Shown: positions 8,090-17,051, numbered from the stretch's first letter. The stretch is 64,000 bases of DNA from Paraburkholderia tuberum STM678 (GCF_902833905.1 NZ_CADFGP010000040.1:1-64000), one strand, 5' to 3'. The notes: generated by a model not told the origin, from the letters alone. Program-made: numbers and translations.

Positions 8090-8830
8090 TCAACCCATAT
8101 GAAGCCCACCGTTGAGCGAAAAATCAGCACCGGTCGCAAAGCCGGATTCATCGCCGGCAAGCCACGAGACAATTGACGCAATTTCCGACGCCTCCCCAAT
8201 ACGGCGCACCGGAATGCCCTGAATGATTGCGTCCAGCACTTCGGGGCGCACCGCCCGAACCATGTCGGTTCCGATATAGCCTGGTGAGACCGTATTCACC
8301 GTGATGCCCTTTGTCGCTACCTCCTGCGCGAGCGACATCGTAAAGCCGTGAATGCCAGCCTTCGCTGTGGCGTAGTTCGTTTGGCCGAACTGTCCTTTCT
8401 GACCGTTCACGGATGAGATATTGATGATTCGCCCCCACTCCCTGCTGACCATCCCCTCGATGACCTGCTTGGTCACGTTGAAGAGGCTTGTCAAGTTCGT
8501 GTCAATGACATCGTTCCAGTTCTCCCTGGACATCTTGCGAAACGTCCCGTCCCGCGTAATGCCGGCGTTATTCACCAGCACGTCAATCTCACCGACCGCT
8601 TTCTTCACTTTCGCGAAAGCGGCCTCTGTCGACTCCCAGTCGCTGACATTGCCCTCTGAAGCCGTGAAGGAGAACCCAAGCTCAGCCTGCTCGGCCAACC
8701 ACCGTTCCCGTCGCGGCGAGTTCGGTCCACATCCGGCCACGACAGTTAGCCCGTCCTTGTAAAGCCGCTGACATATCGCAGTACCAATTCCACCCATACC
8801 CCCGGTTACGTAAGCGATTCGCTTTGACAT
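8090..8830 (-). CDS. phbB: acetoacetyl-CoA reductase (PHB synthesis)
   Basis: 246-residue classical short-chain dehydrogenase. It reduces acetoacetyl-CoA to (R)-3-hydroxybutyryl-CoA with NADPH, the second step of polyhydroxybutyrate synthesis. The cofactor motif TGGMGGIG is near residue 9, NNAG near 88, and the catalytic Ser (INISSVNGQKGQFGQ) and YATAK follow. NGQKGQFGQTNY and the GLHMG end are typical of PhbB/PhaB rather than FabG. GAGG precedes the ATG. A leftward frame of uncertain status ends nine bases upstream. phaA and phaC are not adjacent, so this is probably a dispersed extra copy; a phasin and a PHB depolymerase lie within 10 kb. Confidence 0.95.
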   Translation of the reverse strand: MSKRIAYVTGGMGGIGTAICQRLYKDGLTVVAGCGPNSPRRERWLAEQAELGFSFTASEGNVSDWESTEAAFAKVKKAVGEIDVLVNNAGITRDGTFRKMSRENWNDVIDTNLTSLFNVTKQVIEGMVSREWGRIINISSVNGQKGQFGQTNYATAKAGIHGFTMSLAQEVATKGITVNTVSPGYIGTDMVRAVRPEVLDAIIQGIPVRRIGEASEIASIVSWLAGDESGFATGADFSLNGGLHMG

Positions 8831-8839
8831 GCTCTGCCC

Positions 8840-9370
8840 TCAGTTGCTGTTACGGTTAGGGAATAGAATAGTTTTCCTCGTTAAGTCACTCGGGACACCG
8901 ACGTGGCGGCTTCGGTATGACTGCTTTTCCCGTGCGAAGAGCGACGCTCCCGTGTCCAGCGGCATCGCGCCAGAGATTTTCACTCTTCTGCTCAGTCCGC
9001 CCTCTGCGTCCTGGCGTTCCGGGAGTGCAAGCTCTGGACGCTTTCGGGGCCTGCGAGCAGAGATGGGGCCGGAGGGCGCAGTGGGTGGCGCCTCTGGCAA
9101 GCGGCCACGCTCGATGAAGTCGAGAAGCACCTTCACTGCTTCAGGCTTTCCACGCTTTCCCAACCTATCAAGAAGTGCGCGCGCGAACGGCTCCATGTCG
9201 TCGCGTCCGCGAGATGCCTCAAACAGGAGAACGGTTTCCCTTATCGCTGCCGCCATGCTTTCCGCGCACAGCGTGCTCGAAATGAGCGAGGCAGTTCGCG
9301 CCAGCTCCCTCTGGTAATGCCCGAGGCACCGCGCCTTAGCGGATGCGAGGTTGTGTTTGCCAGCTTTCAA
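8840..9370 (-). CDS. hypothetical protein upstream of phbB, uncertain
   Basis: An open frame of up to 176 residues that stops nine bases before phbB on the same strand. The only long start is a TTG at 9370 with no clear ribosome site; shorter ATG starts exist. The stretch AAIRETVLLFEASRGRDDME followed by ALLDRLGKRGKPEAVKVLLD looks like real helical protein, while the C-terminal third is Arg/Pro-rich and less convincing. No family is recognised. If genuine it would be co-transcribed with phbB. Confidence 0.4.
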   Translation of the reverse strand: MKAGKHNLASAKARCLGHYQRELARTASLISSTLCAESMAAAIRETVLLFEASRGRDDMEPFARALLDRLGKRGKPEAVKVLLDFIERGRLPEAPPTAPSGPISARRPRKRPELALPERQDAEGGLSRRVKISGAMPLDTGASLFAREKQSYRSRHVGVPSDLTRKTILFPNRNSN

Positions 9371-9519
9371 AGCGCTACCCGACTCAACGGTAAATCCTGG
9401 GTGGACTGGACTACCCGCAGGCGGCGTTCGTGCAGACGGGACGCCGAGCAGGAAGGAACAGCAAGAGGCATCCAGACCGACGGGAGGACTGCCTGACTTG
9501 CTGCGCGCGAGTACGCTCG

Positions 9520-9792
9520 CTAGACGACGTGAGTCTGCCCGGTGCAGAGCCAGTGAATATCCAGATTAAGAGCAGCGGCGAGACGCGTACAGGCGTTCAG
9601 CGGAGGCACTGTGATGCCGCTGCGCCAATACTGCACGTCGTCTTCACTCACGCCTAACCTCTTCGCTGCGTGGGCTGAGCTGATTCGGGCCCGTTTGAAT
9701 GCCCTGTCAAGCCGTGCGGCCAACGCGCGCCTGAGGCGGTCGTCCTCGACGCTACGCTCGAGGTGGCCAATATTTTGTAGATGCCGATTCAT
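9520..9792 (-). CDS. XRE-family helix-turn-helix regulator
   Basis: 90 residues, almost all of it one Cro/C1-type domain: RLDRAFKRARISSAHAAKRL, then GVSEDDVQYWRSGITVPPL and TRLAAALNLDIHWLCTG. The helix-turn-helix is about residues 40-62 and the family's closing LxLDIxWLxTG is present. There is no separate sensing domain, so it probably acts as a small repressor. A purine-rich GAGAGAC precedes the start. Its target is not evident, though it lies between the phbB and phaP genes. Confidence 0.85.
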   Translation of the reverse strand: MNRHLQNIGHLERSVEDDRLRRALAARLDRAFKRARISSAHAAKRLGVSEDDVQYWRSGITVPPLNACTRLAAALNLDIHWLCTGQTHVV

Positions 9793-10636
9793 CGCTCAGG
9801 TCTCTCAGCTTTATTCTTTATAGATTTCAGCGCCGGTTTGTCCGCGGCGTCGAGTGACGTTACTGGTTCGTCATGACAACCTCGTGACTCAATGTGGCGG
9901 ACTACATCACCTTGTCAGTACTCCAAAATTCTGTCCCGTCTGGTAGCACAACGATTTACCGGAACAAACATCTGCGTCAAGCGAAAAGCAGTTCCTGGAA
10001 AATCCGAACGCAACATCAAGCGGTGAGCCGGACTTTTCCGCTTACGAAACGTGCCGAACCGCCCTCACGATGGCAATCACCCGTCCGTTGAAGCTCGATG
10101 CCAGCACTGTCCCCCTTGCCCAAACAGGGCGCCGTTAAGGCGATGGGGCCGATGACGCTTTCACACCGGGTGCGGACGCTGCGGTCTCGCCCTCTAGCTT
10201 CCTCGATCACTCCACCATTGAAGCACGAAGCCGTGCACCAGCCTTCTGGCGAACCGGGTAGGTACCGCGTCGCGACCAGCAACTGAACGCGCGAGCGGAA
10301 ACAACTCCGCACAACGTCGGAACGAGCATGACTGTACAAATTTTCTGCGGCGCTGCACAAGTCATCGTAAACACCAATATGTGGGAAGCCTGTACCGTTT
10401 GACTGCTGGGGTTTCTACTTAAATTCATCTTCGCCAATGCCAGTAAGGCTTTCGGCGTCGACCTCCTAGGTCGCGCCTGATGCGTGCCGAAAGGTCATTG
10501 ACATTCGCCCGAGCCGCTCTAGAATGATTTTGCTGCATCGCATCAATTGCTCGACGTTGTGGCTTTTGGTGGCTGATAGCTCGCGATTCCGTGCATCGGA
10601 ACCTTGGACGCTGGTCCCACATCCTCTATGGAGTTA
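9793..10636. other. gene-poor stretch upstream of phasin
   Basis: About 840 bases in which I find no convincing gene. Short open frames on both strands lack plausible ribosome sites and have unlikely composition. It may hold the phaP promoter, but no clear -35/-10 pair was seen. Confidence 0.5.
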
Positions 10637-10639
10637 ATG

Positions 10640-11215
10640 ATGAGCAGTATTCCCCCGGAACAAATCGTCGCTGCGCAGAAAGCTGGTGTTGACACAACAT
10701 TCGGCCTCCTGACGAAATCATTTGGCGCCGTCGAAAAGCTGGTCGAATTGAACATGCAAGCAGTCAAATCAGGCCTCGCCGAAAATCAGGAAATCCTGGT
10801 CAAGGCGTTTTCGGCCGGAGCGCCGCAGGAGTTTTTTGCTCAACAGGCAGGCCAGGCTCAACCCGCCATAGAAAAAGCACAGTCATACTGGCGCCACGTT
10901 TACGAAATTATCTCCAGCACTCAAGCCGAATTCGCCGCCGTCGCCGAAGCAAAAATCAAGCAGTTCCAGCACGATGCACAGGCATTTGTCGACAGCATCG
11001 CGAAGAACGCGCCGGCAGGAAGCGAAAACGCCGTGGCTGCGTGGAAGACCTTCATCACCACGGCAAGCGAGACGGCGAACACGACGTATGAAGCTGCGAG
11101 GAAGGCCGCAAAGCAGGCGGTAGAGACTGCGGAGAGCAATATCAGCGCGGCGGCGTCGACCACGGCAAAGCGGACTCGACAGCTTGCAGCACCGGTCGAA
11201 ACCAGTGAGAAGTAA
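10640..11215 (+). CDS. phaP: phasin, PHB granule-associated protein
   Basis: 191 residues from the ATG at 10640, chosen because GGAG lies six bases upstream; ATGs at 10637 and 10628 are in frame. Sequence IPPEQIVAAQKAGVDTTFGL, then KSFGAVEKLVELNMQAVKSG matches the Phasin_2 family, which coats PHB granules and controls their size and number. The whole protein is amphipathic helix. The C-terminal third (TTYEAARKAAKQAVETAESN) is an Ala-rich coiled-coil-like tail. It sits near phbB and phaZ, consistent with a PHB function. Confidence 0.95.
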   Translation: MSSIPPEQIVAAQKAGVDTTFGLLTKSFGAVEKLVELNMQAVKSGLAENQEILVKAFSAGAPQEFFAQQAGQAQPAIEKAQSYWRHVYEIISSTQAEFAAVAEAKIKQFQHDAQAFVDSIAKNAPAGSENAVAAWKTFITTASETANTTYEAARKAAKQAVETAESNISAAASTTAKRTRQLAAPVETSEK

Positions 11216-11518
11216 TAGCGTTTTGTCGTAGCTCACTACTGTCAAATCGTTCAGGCGAGCACCCCGCCCGCCTTGTTTGCGGGGTGGCCGCCTGTGGCGG
11301 TGCGAGGCGCCCGGTGCGCCTCGCACGCGGTCGCGGAACTCGTCTCCTGCGCCAGAAATTTTCAAGCGCCGTTGCGCAGGTCGCCTGCCGTAGCTTCGTT
11401 TGATTTTGTCCGGCATCCATCACGCGAAGTGACCACTTTCTTCGAGGCCGCAGGCACATCGAGGTGAGTGCCACGGGGCAACGCCGAGCCGACGGTAACG
11501 AAACTGAAGGAGGAGCGG
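11216..11518. other. intergenic region after phasin with strong hairpins
   Basis: Contains CACCCCGC...GCGGGGTG (about 11258-11287) and a perfect 10-bp stem, GTGCGAGGCG at 11300-11309 pairing with CGCCTCGCAC at 11317-11326. Neither is followed by a T run, so they may stabilise the phaP transcript or act as weak terminators. No gene was found. Confidence 0.5.
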
Positions 11519-11767
11519 ATGAACACGGCAGAAAGGTCCCTGCGTTCGCTGGTTGAAAAATGGCTGACGCCAACTGCGGCGACGCCGGTTCGGGTAATCC
11601 GATTCAGTCGCACAGGCGCCAGCCGCAGGCGTTACGCACGTGTCGAGGTACAGCGACCGGAAGGTTCGGTTGCGCTTTTTTTCTTCCGGCACGATGACGG
11701 CACATGGCACGTCTTCCCGCCCGAGACCCGCGCGGCAGGCGTATGTGCTGGCGCTAGCGCCGTGTGA
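11519..11767 (+). CDS. small hypothetical protein, paralog of the one at 16756
   Basis: 82 residues starting MNTAERSLRSLVEKWLTP, with GGAGGAGC a few bases before the ATG. It contains RYARVEVQRPEGSVALFFFR followed by HDDGTWHVFPP. The gene at 16756-16995 encodes a clear relative (MNTDQKSLRWLIDKWLAP; FFFRHDDGSWRVFPP). The conserved FFFRHDDGxWxVFPP segment looks like a small beta-rich domain. No function is known to me. It is the first of a row of short rightward genes running to 13780. Confidence 0.75.
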   Translation: MNTAERSLRSLVEKWLTPTAATPVRVIRFSRTGASRRRYARVEVQRPEGSVALFFFRHDDGTWHVFPPETRAAGVCAGASAV

Positions 11768-11915
11768 TTGGGTCATCGCAGCAGTCTGTTTGCTGTATTG
11801 CTTGATTTCAAAATCCCGACCTATTTTTCGTATTTTTCATATCAGTAAAGTTGGGCGCGACCGTTTTTTCGGACACACGCGGGAAAGTAAAAGCAGGTAA
11901 ATCAGAGCGCACGCA

Positions 11916-12185
11916 ATGACCTTCACTGACAGAAACCCGACGGGCGTGAGTCCCTACACATTCCGTAATATCGACCCCGCGACTGACCATCTCGAGCAGG
12001 TGCTGGGTGCGGAAGGAGCGGAGTCTCTATTCACCAGAACTTACTGGCGCAGGCGCGTGCTTCAGGCACTTGCGACGCAGGGACTTTCACCGAACCAGCA
12101 ACAACGACTGCAGAGACTGCTGGAAAGCATCGATGCATTCCCGCCTGAAATATCCGTCTCCAGTCCGGAACAGGCGATGAGTTAG
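11916..12185 (+). CDS. small hypothetical protein (89 aa)
   Basis: Begins MTFTDRNPTGVSPYTFRNID and includes LEQVLGAEGAESLFTRTYWR followed by LQRLLESIDAFPPEISV. It is a compact, mostly helical soluble protein without signal peptide. The coding pattern is convincing and it lies in line with neighbours of similar size, but no family is recognised. Confidence 0.65.
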   Translation: MTFTDRNPTGVSPYTFRNIDPATDHLEQVLGAEGAESLFTRTYWRRRVLQALATQGLSPNQQQRLQRLLESIDAFPPEISVSSPEQAMS

Positions 12186-12521
12186 GCAAACCCGCGGAGG
12201 GCTCGCACATTTAGGCGGAACTCGCCTCATCGATAGCAACTTCGGAGTTTCTATTGCACCATGCCATCGAAGTCGGAGTTGGTTGCAGATGCAACTACAA
12301 GGGAAAAAAGTCTCGGGCTATCGTTCGGGACAGGCGCCGCTGCGAACCATCCCGACTGCACTGCGCCCGGTTACTCTATGGGCTGCGGTGACGCTTCCGC
12401 TTAACGATAGGGCTCGACAGCGGTCAACCCCGGGGGCCATCTGATTTATTATTGACCGGGTAAGCCAGCGGGTGCTTTCGGCGGCAACCCTGCGTTCGGT
12501 CAATAAGGAATCTATGCAACT
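12186..12521. other. intergenic stretch, no gene seen
   Basis: About 335 bases between two small rightward genes. Nothing convincing was found apart from an AT-rich patch (TTTATTATTGACC near 12445) that might belong to a promoter of the gene at 12522. Confidence 0.5.
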
Positions 12522-12794
12522 ATGGACGACACCTTCACCGCGGAAACGTGCGTTTCTTCAGACGGAAAAGTCGTTGCTTTCGTTGCATCTTTTCGCAACC
12601 AGTCGGTGCACTGCTCAATCACGTGCGACGCGCTCGAACGGCATTTCTGGTTGCCGGCCGGTGCTAACGAGGCGCGCACATTGAAAGCATTTGCCGACGG
12701 ACACCAGCGCATAACGGCAGCCGTTGAAAGAAGACTGCTCAAGAAGACCGGCGCCCCGATAGTATTGTCGGCAGCAGACTTTGCGGACCGATGA
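12522..12794 (+). CDS. DUF1488-like protein
   Basis: 90 residues. The pattern of FVASFRNQSVHCSITCDALE, then HFWLPAGANEARTLKAFADG and HQRITAAVERRLLKK resembles the DUF1488 family: a short beta-rich N-terminus, a conserved His at the start of the second segment and a C-terminal helix. The function of the family is unknown to me. The usual His-Phe pair is kept as HFW. It lies in the row of small genes downstream of phaP. Confidence 0.65.
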   Translation: MDDTFTAETCVSSDGKVVAFVASFRNQSVHCSITCDALERHFWLPAGANEARTLKAFADGHQRITAAVERRLLKKTGAPIVLSAADFADR

Positions 12795-12965
12795 CGCGGC
12801 TCCAGCGGCGACCATCTATGACGTCTCGCACCGATTAAATCGGACGCATCTTTTAGAGTCGGCACATTGCGTGCTTCCAATGCAGGCAGCCTCAGGGAAG
12901 CAACGCCAAACGCCAACCGAAGCGTCCGGACGGTGGTCGCGCCCAGTCCCCAGGAAACAACCACG

Positions 12966-13214
12966 ATGAAAGAGAAAAAGGTCTCGGCGGAGGCACACGC
13001 CCTCGAGCGCGTGGTGACCGCCGCGCGAGAAGTACAAGCCGCGTCACTACGGCTGGAAGCGCACTACGCAGGAGACCCACATGAGCAACCATCGACCTTG
13101 GCATTGGCCAGATTCGCGGCGGCCATGCAGGAACTGAAGGACGCGCGGGAAGCCTTCGATGCGCTGCTCGAGAAAACAGACCTGACCTCACCCAGACGGC
13201 AATCTCACGAGTGA
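12966..13214 (+). CDS. small hypothetical helical protein (82 aa)
   Basis: Starts MKEKKVSAEAHALERVVTAA at an ATG preceded by AGGAAAC. It is nearly all helix (REVQAASLRLEAHY; LARFAAAMQELKDAREAFDA) and hydrophilic, so probably a soluble coiled-coil-type protein. No recognised family. Confidence 0.6.
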   Translation: MKEKKVSAEAHALERVVTAAREVQAASLRLEAHYAGDPHEQPSTLALARFAAAMQELKDAREAFDALLEKTDLTSPRRQSHE

Positions 13215-13325
13215 GCTTTGTGAGGCGGCAGTCGCTAGACATTAGCTTTTTCCCGCACTCGCCCTGATGGAATGCCGCAGCCGCATTACCATCGACTGTT
13301 CACACCCATTAAGCTGGAGTTCCTG

Positions 13326-13553
13326 ATGGCCCTTCCACCCTCTGTGCAAGACGGGTTTCTTCAGATGTTGTCCAGAGACAAGATGGCTCGCCTGTGCCCA
13401 TTCGGACACGATGCCGCTGTCGAGAGGGCGCGGAAATTATTGTGGTCCGGCCTGGGCGTTTCCGAGCAACAGAAATCCAATTCATTGACGGTCGGGATTG
13501 CCCGCGAACGTAACATTCCGAACATAACGAAGCGCTGCGACGTTTTAGACTGA
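13326..13553 (+). CDS. small hypothetical protein (75 aa)
   Basis: The ATG at 13326 has CTGGAG seven bases upstream and is preferred over the upstream start at 13272. The product begins MALPPSVQDGFLQMLSRDKM and includes RARKLLWSGLGVSEQQKS. It is soluble with no recognised domain. It continues the same-strand row of short genes. Confidence 0.55.
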   Translation: MALPPSVQDGFLQMLSRDKMARLCPFGHDAAVERARKLLWSGLGVSEQQKSNSLTVGIARERNIPNITKRCDVLD

Positions 13554-13579
13554 CACATCGCATATACCCGAGGCACGGC

Positions 13580-13780
13580 ATGGAGTCCAAGCCAATCCAT
13601 CACAAAGAACACGTCATCGTGCCTCTCCCCTCGATGTCGGTGCCAGGGTATGCGGCAAGCGCGTTTGTCACCAGCCCGACCGGAAAGCGCAGCGCATTCG
13701 GCATACTCGCCTATTTTGCCTCGGAGAAGGCCGCGCTCAAATTCGCCATCGCGTACGCCAAGGCGGTTCTGTTGCAGTAA
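13580..13780 (+). CDS. small hypothetical protein, 3' end altered by IS6
   Basis: 66 residues, MESKPIHHKEHVIVPLPSMS and FGILAYFASEKAALKFAIAY. The final codons (...VLLQ, stop) lie inside the left terminal repeat of the decayed IS6 element that begins at 13765, so the original C-terminus has been replaced by a few IS-derived residues. Probably a small alpha/beta protein; family not recognised. It may still be made. Confidence 0.6.
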   Translation: MESKPIHHKEHVIVPLPSMSVPGYAASAFVTSPTGKRSAFGILAYFASEKAALKFAIAYAKAVLLQ

Positions 13781-14393
13781 GGCGGTCCGCTATGATGGGC
13801 GGAACGACACGGACGACTGAAAGCTCGATGAAGACGATGAATCCGGCGATGGCCCGAGTGCTCAAACGCCTGCACTATCCGCTCGACGTGATGCTGACTT
13901 GCGTGCGCTGGTACGTGGCTTATCCGCTGAGCCTACGGCACCTTGAAGACATGACGGCTGAGCGCGGCGTTTCGGTCGATCATTCGACTGTGCACCGCTG
14001 GGCCATCAAGGTGTTGCCGGTGCTGGAGAAAGCGTTTCGCCGCCGCAAGCGCCCCGTGGGTAAGAGCTGGCGGATGGACGAAACGTACAGTACGCGTCAA
14101 GGGGGACTGGCGGTATCTTTACCGGGCCGTCGACAAGGACGGCAACACCTGGTCGAGCAGGATCATCGGGCGATCAAGCGACGAACGCGGCCCATGCTGG
14201 GGTTCAAGACCTTTCGCTGTGCCCGGATCCTTCTGGCCGGCATTGAGATTATGCACATGATCGCCAAAGGACAGATGAAATGTGCTCGCGGAGCCCATCC
14301 GTCCGCCGCTGACCAATTCTACGAGCTCGCAACATAAGCAGTACTTCGCATATCGATTCCGCTCGCTCTTTGAACCTTACCGCGACAAAGCCC
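13765..14393 (+). mobile_element. IS6-family element, internally deleted
   Basis: The left end is GGTTCTGTTGCAGTAAGG at 13765. The right end, read inward, is GGGCTTTGTCGCGGTAAGG ending at 14393. The element is about 200 bp shorter than the complete copy at 6213 and lies in the opposite orientation. Confidence 0.8.
13828..14337 (+). pseudogene. IS6-family transposase, internal deletion and frameshift
   Basis: The frame starts MKTMNPAMARVLKRLHYPLD and keeps the N-terminal HTH and the first catalytic Asp (WRMDETY). It then shifts frame near 14088 (the intended VRVKGDWRYLYRAVDKDGNT lies one frame over). It resumes directly at VEQDHRAIKR with the third catalytic residue, so the segment carrying the second Asp is deleted. 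The tail ends HMIAKGQMKCARGAHPSAAD. It cannot be an active transposase. Confidence 0.9.
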
Positions 14394-14450
14394 TTTATCC
14401 CCGGTCCCCTGTGGCATCGGTGCTCTCCGTTCCCGCTCCCGGGACGACGC

Positions 14451-14648
14451 CGTCAACTAAAGTTGTAATGCCATGTGCGATTCCAACCAAAGTTGCAACG
14501 CAATGGCCGGCCCGGGCGCCCAAAGCGGTCATGGCACGGAAGCCGAGTGACCTGCTCAGGCGCATACGCAGGAAAAAGCGCACACGTGGTAGCAAGACAC
14601 GCGGGGCGTTACAACTTTAGTTGAAATTTAGCTACAAGATTAGTTGCG
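14451..14648. repeat. IS21-like double terminal repeats without a transposase
   Basis: Four related 18-19-bp units are arranged as two direct repeats on each side, inverted across the centre. L1 is TCAACTAAAGTTGTAATGC at 14451-14469 and L2 is CCAACCAAAGTTGCAACGC at 14481-14499. R1 is GCGTTACAACTTTAGTTGA at 14606-14624 and R2 is GCTACAAGATTAGTTGCG near 14631-14648. L1 and R1 are near-perfect inverted repeats. Multiple subterminal repeats of this kind are typical of IS21-family ends. The roughly 105 bp between L2 and R1 encode nothing obvious, so this looks like a non-autonomous (MITE-like) relic. Confidence 0.6.
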
Positions 14649-15384
14649 TGAACGATGGGGACGAGTGAAAAAAAGCATCGCGAAACCAGGCTATTTGGAT
14701 AATTTACTTCTCACAACAGCCGTATCTCGTTGCAAAACTTAGCCGATGCAATTCTTGCCGGTTAGCGTGGCCGCGGCCTCGTCGGCAGTGTTGAGTCATT
14801 CCTGCGCGGGGCTGCGGCATTTGACTGCCATGTAATTGGTAATCCATATTACTTGCACGTTGCGATTACGCGAGTGTTGGCTTTAGCTCGATGACAGGCC
14901 GTACGTCCCTGCCACTTTCGCGGCATTCCTCGAATTTTCGACAAGCGAAGCAGTCACCGGCTTCTGCGTCAGCGGCCCGGTTGCGCGCGGCCGAGACGGC
15001 GCTGTCAGGTTGAGAAGGCGCTCGGGTAAGATGTCTGGATGAAGAAAGCAAAATCCCTGTATCACACGCATGAAAGGATTCCGCAGCGCACGCAGGCGTT
15101 GCGGTCGGACCGTTCCGTCAGCACTTCGCATTACCCAGACACCGGATGAACGCATCGTGCCATCGAAACGAACTTGAGGCGCGACTCACCGCCTAGCAGC
15201 GGCGGACAATTGTCGAAGCCGCCAACCGTGACCATTAATGATGGATGCCATACGTTATCTGCAGAACTCATGCGGCCCACGTCAAGTCGACCACGCCGGA
15301 AGGCCCATTGATTGCACTACGGCGACGCAAACACTCATGTAACAACGCCATCCCACTGCATGCATGACGGCATCGCTGGGCGCG
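14649..15384. other. gene-poor stretch
   Basis: About 735 bases without a convincing gene. A minus-strand frame at 14883-15155 (RLLNLTAPSRPRATGPLTQK) lacks a ribosome site and a recognisable pattern, and may be a decayed gene. Confidence 0.45.
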
Positions 15385-15834
15385 TCACGGTCCGCTGCAG
15401 AAAATGGCCGTTAGCAAGAGGGGGACAACTTGATGAATGACAGCGCCGCTGCCGGTCTGGCGCGCGTGCGCTTCTACTGACTCGGTGGGGCCGATTACTA
15501 CCACCCCATAGGCTGAGTCCGGGACGGGCCGGCCATCTCCGCGTTTGAACAGTGCATCGTCGTGTTCATACCCGAGGACGGCGTAGACGGGAAAGCCAAA
15601 TGCCGTCAACTTGCTGCCGTGCGCCGGTCGAAATGCATTGACCGAGTTTGCTTCGACGCGCATCGGATTCGGATCGATATACTGGCTCTTTAGCAGCGGG
15701 GCGATGAACGCGTGTGCGTTCGATCGACAGTCGAGTTGCGGATCGAGCGCGTAGGCGTAGGACGAGCCCGAAGCGAGCCCCGCGGCGATAGCAGTAAGCA
15801 CCGTTACCCAGGTGTAGATTGCGGAAACCTTCAT
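15385..15834 (-). CDS. putative exported protein, function unknown
   Basis: 149 residues from the ATG at 15834 (MKVSAIYTWVTVLTAIAAGL). A Sec-type signal peptide is clear, with probable cleavage after SGSSYA. The mature part contains AHAFIAPLLKSQYIDPNPMR followed by LTAFGFPVYAVLGYEHDDAL, with a late Cys in IFCSGP and an early one in LDC. It is likely periplasmic, possibly with one disulfide. No named domain is recognised. Confidence 0.7.
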   Translation of the reverse strand: MKVSAIYTWVTVLTAIAAGLASGSSYAYALDPQLDCRSNAHAFIAPLLKSQYIDPNPMRVEANSVNAFRPAHGSKLTAFGFPVYAVLGYEHDDALFKRGDGRPVPDSAYGVVVIGPTESVEAHARQTGSGAVIHQVVPLLLTAIFCSGP

Positions 15835-15860
15835 CAGTCGCTCCACTCAATCGAGCTTGC

Positions 15861-16181
15861 TCACGATCCGGAACCAGCATGTCCTGCACCCGCTCCGGTT
15901 TCATGGCCAGCGCTCATATGCGCATTCCAGGTCAGCGTGAGGGCCTCCCTGGTGGCGCTCCGGCACCATGTCTTCATGGATGACGAAGACTCGGCGCACA
16001 GGCCTCCCCGACACCGAGACCAATCGGATTCCTCACCATTCTTCAATGCCGACTCCAACGCATGAACAAAACGCTGAAACGCATCCAGGGTTCCATGGAC
16101 GCTTCGGTAGTCGGTGCAACCGATCCTGCCATCAAGTACGACCAGCATTCCGGCATTCCCCGCCAGTTCCAGGATGTTCAT
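15861..16181 (-). CDS. hypothetical protein (106 aa)
   Basis: The ATG at 16181 has GGAG at a good distance and is preferred to the longer frame starting at 16223. The first half (MNILELAGNAGMLVVLDGRI, then CTDYRSVHGTLDAFQRFVHA) looks genuine. The second half is low-complexity, rich in Ser, Gly and Ala, and may reflect a frameshift near the end. Family not recognised. Confidence 0.5.
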   Translation of the reverse strand: MNILELAGNAGMLVVLDGRIGCTDYRSVHGTLDAFQRFVHALESALKNGEESDWSRCRGGLCAESSSSMKTWCRSATREALTLTWNAHMSAGHETGAGAGHAGSGS

Positions 16182-16755
16182 TCCGTTCTCCTCAGATCGC
16201 TCGACTATCGACCCGTCGCTCACGCCGCAAGCCGGTAAGCACGCATCGCGGACCTCCCAGCATCCAGCAAGACCGGGTTCCTCAAACAGAAATCGGTCCG
16301 ACCTGATGCCGGCATTGCCTTGCCAGCAGGATCCGGCCCAGGATCTCTACTAGTCTCGATGAACTCCTGGGAACATAGGAAAGTGCCCAGCCGGGAACGG
16401 GACGATAGACATGCAGTTCCACGCGTGATAAGCGCAGTGCGCTTCGAATACCTGCTCATTGGACAGGTCCCAGGTTCGTCGTACTGCCAGGACCCTCACA
16501 ACGGCCACCGCCCCCCACTGCTCCAACACCGCCCGCACGCCGTTTCATCGCAGTCCCCTCCGAGGCAGGATCTCCTTGGCGCTCGCCATCCGCAAATATG
16601 GCGAGCACCAGGCAGCATTTAAGGCCGGGCGATTCCAGACGTCCGTAACGCGAAACCGCGGCTTGTACTAAAAATGCGAGCCCGGCCGTGTTATCACACG
16701 GCCGACCAGGCCGCCCAGACTTCCCAAGCTGACTTGCCAGGTCTGTCTATCCAGT
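16182..16755. other. gene-poor stretch
   Basis: About 570 bases. Two competing short minus-strand frames (16220-16459 and 16350-16538) overlap in different phases and neither has good support. Nothing else was seen. Confidence 0.45.
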
Positions 16756-16995
16756 TCATGGGTAGGCATGCATCACTGGCCGTCTGGACGCGGGCGGGAA
16801 CACGCGCCACGATCCGTCATCGTGCCGGAAGAAGAAAATGGCCAGCGAGCCGGTCGTTCGCAACGACTCCACGCGCACGCAGCGTCTATGGCTCGAGTTT
16901 GCACGACCGTATCGGGTCAGGCGGACCGGCATGGCCGGCGTGGGCGCCAGCCATTTGTCGATCAACCATCGCAAGGACTTCTGATCGGTGTTCAT
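16756..16995 (-). CDS. small hypothetical protein, paralog of the one at 11519
   Basis: 79 residues from the ATG at 16995 (MNTDQKSLRWLIDKWLAPTP). It shares with the protein at 11519 the start pattern MNTxxxSLRxLxxKWLxPT and the closing FFFRHDDGSWRVFPP. It lies 56 bp downstream of phaZ on the same strand and could be co-transcribed with it. The other copy lies downstream of phaP, so both copies are beside a PHB gene. Function unknown. Confidence 0.72.
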   Translation of the reverse strand: MNTDQKSLRWLIDKWLAPTPAMPVRLTRYGRANSSHRRCVRVESLRTTGSLAIFFFRHDDGSWRVFPPASRRPVMHAYP

Positions 16996-17051
16996 CTGCT
17001 GCTCCTTCAACCCCATGGCCGTTGATCGGGCGCGCCCCTTGCCGTGCGCCG

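Noticed and set aside
6213..14393. Active IS6 composite transposon carrying the PHB genes
   Set aside because: The right copy is deleted and frameshifted, no target duplication is seen, and phbB, cspA and phaP have ordinary host-like character.
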